Origin: JAYQPQ01 sp038145405
Lineage (GTDB): Bacteria; Pseudomonadota; Gammaproteobacteria; Pseudomonadales; GM7GCV1
Direction: 5' to 3'
DNA: 24,718 nt
NCBI GenBank assembly: GCA_038145405.1
Contig: JAYQPQ010000024.1
Coordinates: 1 to 24,718 of the forward strand
The position numbers were made by a program, and so were the translations under genes. Shown here one piece after another: positions 24,194 through 24,718 of this stretch. The notes beneath the pieces are model-generated. The model ran no database searches. It saw nothing but the letters and a program-made list of their open reading frames with translations, and was not told the DNA's origin. The first letter of the stretch is position 1. Each line of letters starts with the position of its first letter.

Positions 24194-24490
24194 CTATTGC
24201 TCGAATTGATACGACGACAACGCTACCTTGCCGTACCAGGTACCCAGGAATCCCGCGCGCTGGTCGCCCCAGACAAAGTGGGCATTCTCATTGTCCATCG
24301 ACACATCCAGATAATCGTCATTCTGGGTCTGGGAACGCATATAGGTTCGCGACGGTGAGCGCACCTGGCTCACCCGCAGTGGCTCGCTGAAATGATAGCC
24401 GCCATCTTTCGAGATCGCGCTCCACACATCATAGGTGCCGTCGGCATAGGTCTGCCGCCAGCCGATTGAATTTGTGGCCCCATAGAGAGA
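24194..24490 (-). pseudogene. C-terminal remnant of a sialidase / BNR-repeat-like protein
   Basis: The frame is open from an in-frame TAG at 24491-24493 to a stop at 24194 (98 codons) with no sensible start. It reads GATNSIGWRQTYADGTYDVW and then SAISKDGGYHFSEPLRVS; SKDGGYHF resembles an Asp-box (SxDxGxxF/W) of beta-propeller sialidases and related glycosidases. It ends NAHFVWGDQRAGFLGTWYGKV, like the last propeller blade. The missing N-terminus and the direct abutment on the MocA remnant (junction about 24180-24196) indicate a deletion or recombination that fused two gene tails. Family call is moderate; decay is clear. Confidence 0.65.
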
Positions 24491-24571
24491 CTAGCCAGTC
24501 TCGGCCTTCAGGAGGGCGTGGCCTCTATTTGCGACATCCCGCTGGGCATCAAGGAAAGCTCGAACCCTCTT

Positions 24572-24599
24572 CCGGGTTCGAACCCCATTCTGCAGGCCA
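24572..24599 (+). other. tRNA 3'-end-like sequence (possible attachment-site remnant)
   Basis: The spacing of a tRNA 3' end fits: CCGGG, T-loop TTCGAAC, CCCAT (three of five stem pairs form), seven bases TCTGCAG, one base G, then CCA at 24597-24599. No matching 5' acceptor strand (CTGCAGA) or anticodon arm is found upstream, so this is not a whole tRNA. The same bases also form a hairpin (CGAACCC with GGGTTCG), so the resemblance could be incidental. Confidence 0.35.
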
Positions 24600-24605
24600 C
24601 AAAAA

Positions 24606-24628
24606 ACCCGCCGGATGGCGGGTCTTTT
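24606..24628. terminator. Rho-independent terminator, bidirectional
   Basis: A run of A precedes stem ACCCGCC (24606-24612), loop GGAT, stem GGCGGGT (24617-24623) and a T run. It follows the tRNA-end-like sequence by six bases, as terminators of tRNA genes often do, and would also stop transcription coming from the right. Confidence 0.8.
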
Positions 24629-24664
24629 TGTTACTGGCGGAGAGGGGTGAATACAGTTTCTTTA

Positions 24665-24714
24665 GCAAGCAACGCTTGCGCCCGCATGAACGCCCGGAAT
24701 CCGGGATTCCGGGC
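24665..24714. repeat. Two adjacent perfect hairpins at the right edge
   Basis: GCAAGC-AAC-GCTTGC occupies 24665-24679, and GCCCGGAATC-CGG-GATTCCGGGC occupies 24692-24714. Neither has a T run. They may be REP-like units, the end of a mobile element or structural RNA; the sequence stops too soon to tell. Confidence 0.5.
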
Positions 24715-24718
24715 CGGT

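Noticed and set aside
5506..24505. An 11-base word CCAGTCTCGGC shared by the left intergenic region and the right edge, as possible attachment repeats.
   Set aside because: Many 11-base matches are expected by chance in 24.7 kb, and the flanks do not extend the match.
1..24718. CRISPR array, complete tRNA or rRNA, transposase or integrase gene.
   Set aside because: None was seen: there are no regularly spaced repeats beyond the single 21-bp pair and no recognisable recombinase sequence on either strand.

Overview
The window (24,718 bases) looks like an accessory catabolic region of a gammaproteobacterium. This rests on gene families and gene style only: TRAP transporters, diheme cytochromes, IorAB-type molybdoenzymes and an AacS/MaiA/FahA set. 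No rRNA or complete tRNA is present to fix the taxon. By eye, base composition varies: the maiA-fahA-VOC block is more AT-rich than the TAXI-TRAP permease and the tannase-like gene, which suggests a mosaic assembled from several sources.

Layout. (1) 1-5152, minus strand: five genes joined end to end by 4-base ATGA/GTGA overlaps. They encode an exported diheme MauG/cytochrome c peroxidase-like protein, an OmpA-domain envelope protein, a CapA-like metallophosphoesterase, and the small (DctQ) and large (DctM) subunits of a DctP-type TRAP transporter; DctM runs off the left edge. (2) 5153-5895: about 740 bases without a gene, holding a terminator hairpin and a patch of repeated ACAGGGAA words. 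(3) 5896-8753, plus strand: a tannase/feruloyl-esterase-family lipoprotein, then an IclR regulator. (4) 13278-8746, minus strand: a TAXI-type TRAP binding protein with a frameshift near its C-terminus, a fused 4TM/12TM TRAP permease, and an MhpA/TfdB-like FAD monooxygenase. (5) 18126-13511, minus strand: VOC protein, fumarylacetoacetase, maleylacetoacetate isomerase and acetoacetyl-CoA synthetase. (6) 18127-18623: a divergent control region with a perfect 21-bp tandem duplication and an inverted pair of one motif. (7) 18624-20878, plus strand: a salicylate/3-hydroxybenzoate-hydroxylase-type FAD monooxygenase without a normal start codon, then a second TAXI binding protein closely similar to the first. 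(8) 23880-21152, minus strand: a two-subunit IorAB-type molybdenum hydroxylase. (9) 23974-24718: a C-terminal remnant of a MocA-like Mo-cofactor nucleotidyltransferase, a C-terminal remnant of a sialidase/BNR protein, then hairpins and a tRNA-3'-end-like sequence, consistent with a recombination-prone edge.

How the parts may work together (inference). Blocks 3-8 read as uptake and degradation of an aromatic compound. The esterase could release an aromatic acid outside the cytoplasm, the TAXI-TRAP system could import it, and the two flavin hydroxylases and the periplasmic molybdenum hydroxylase could prepare the ring. MaiA and FahA would carry ring-cleavage product to fumarate and acetoacetate, and AacS would activate the acetoacetate. 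The ring-cleaving homogentisate dioxygenase expected before MaiA is absent; the only ring-cleavage candidate in the window is the small VOC protein. Block 1 is a separate system of unknown purpose that puts a c-type cytochrome and two envelope proteins in one transcript with a TRAP importer.
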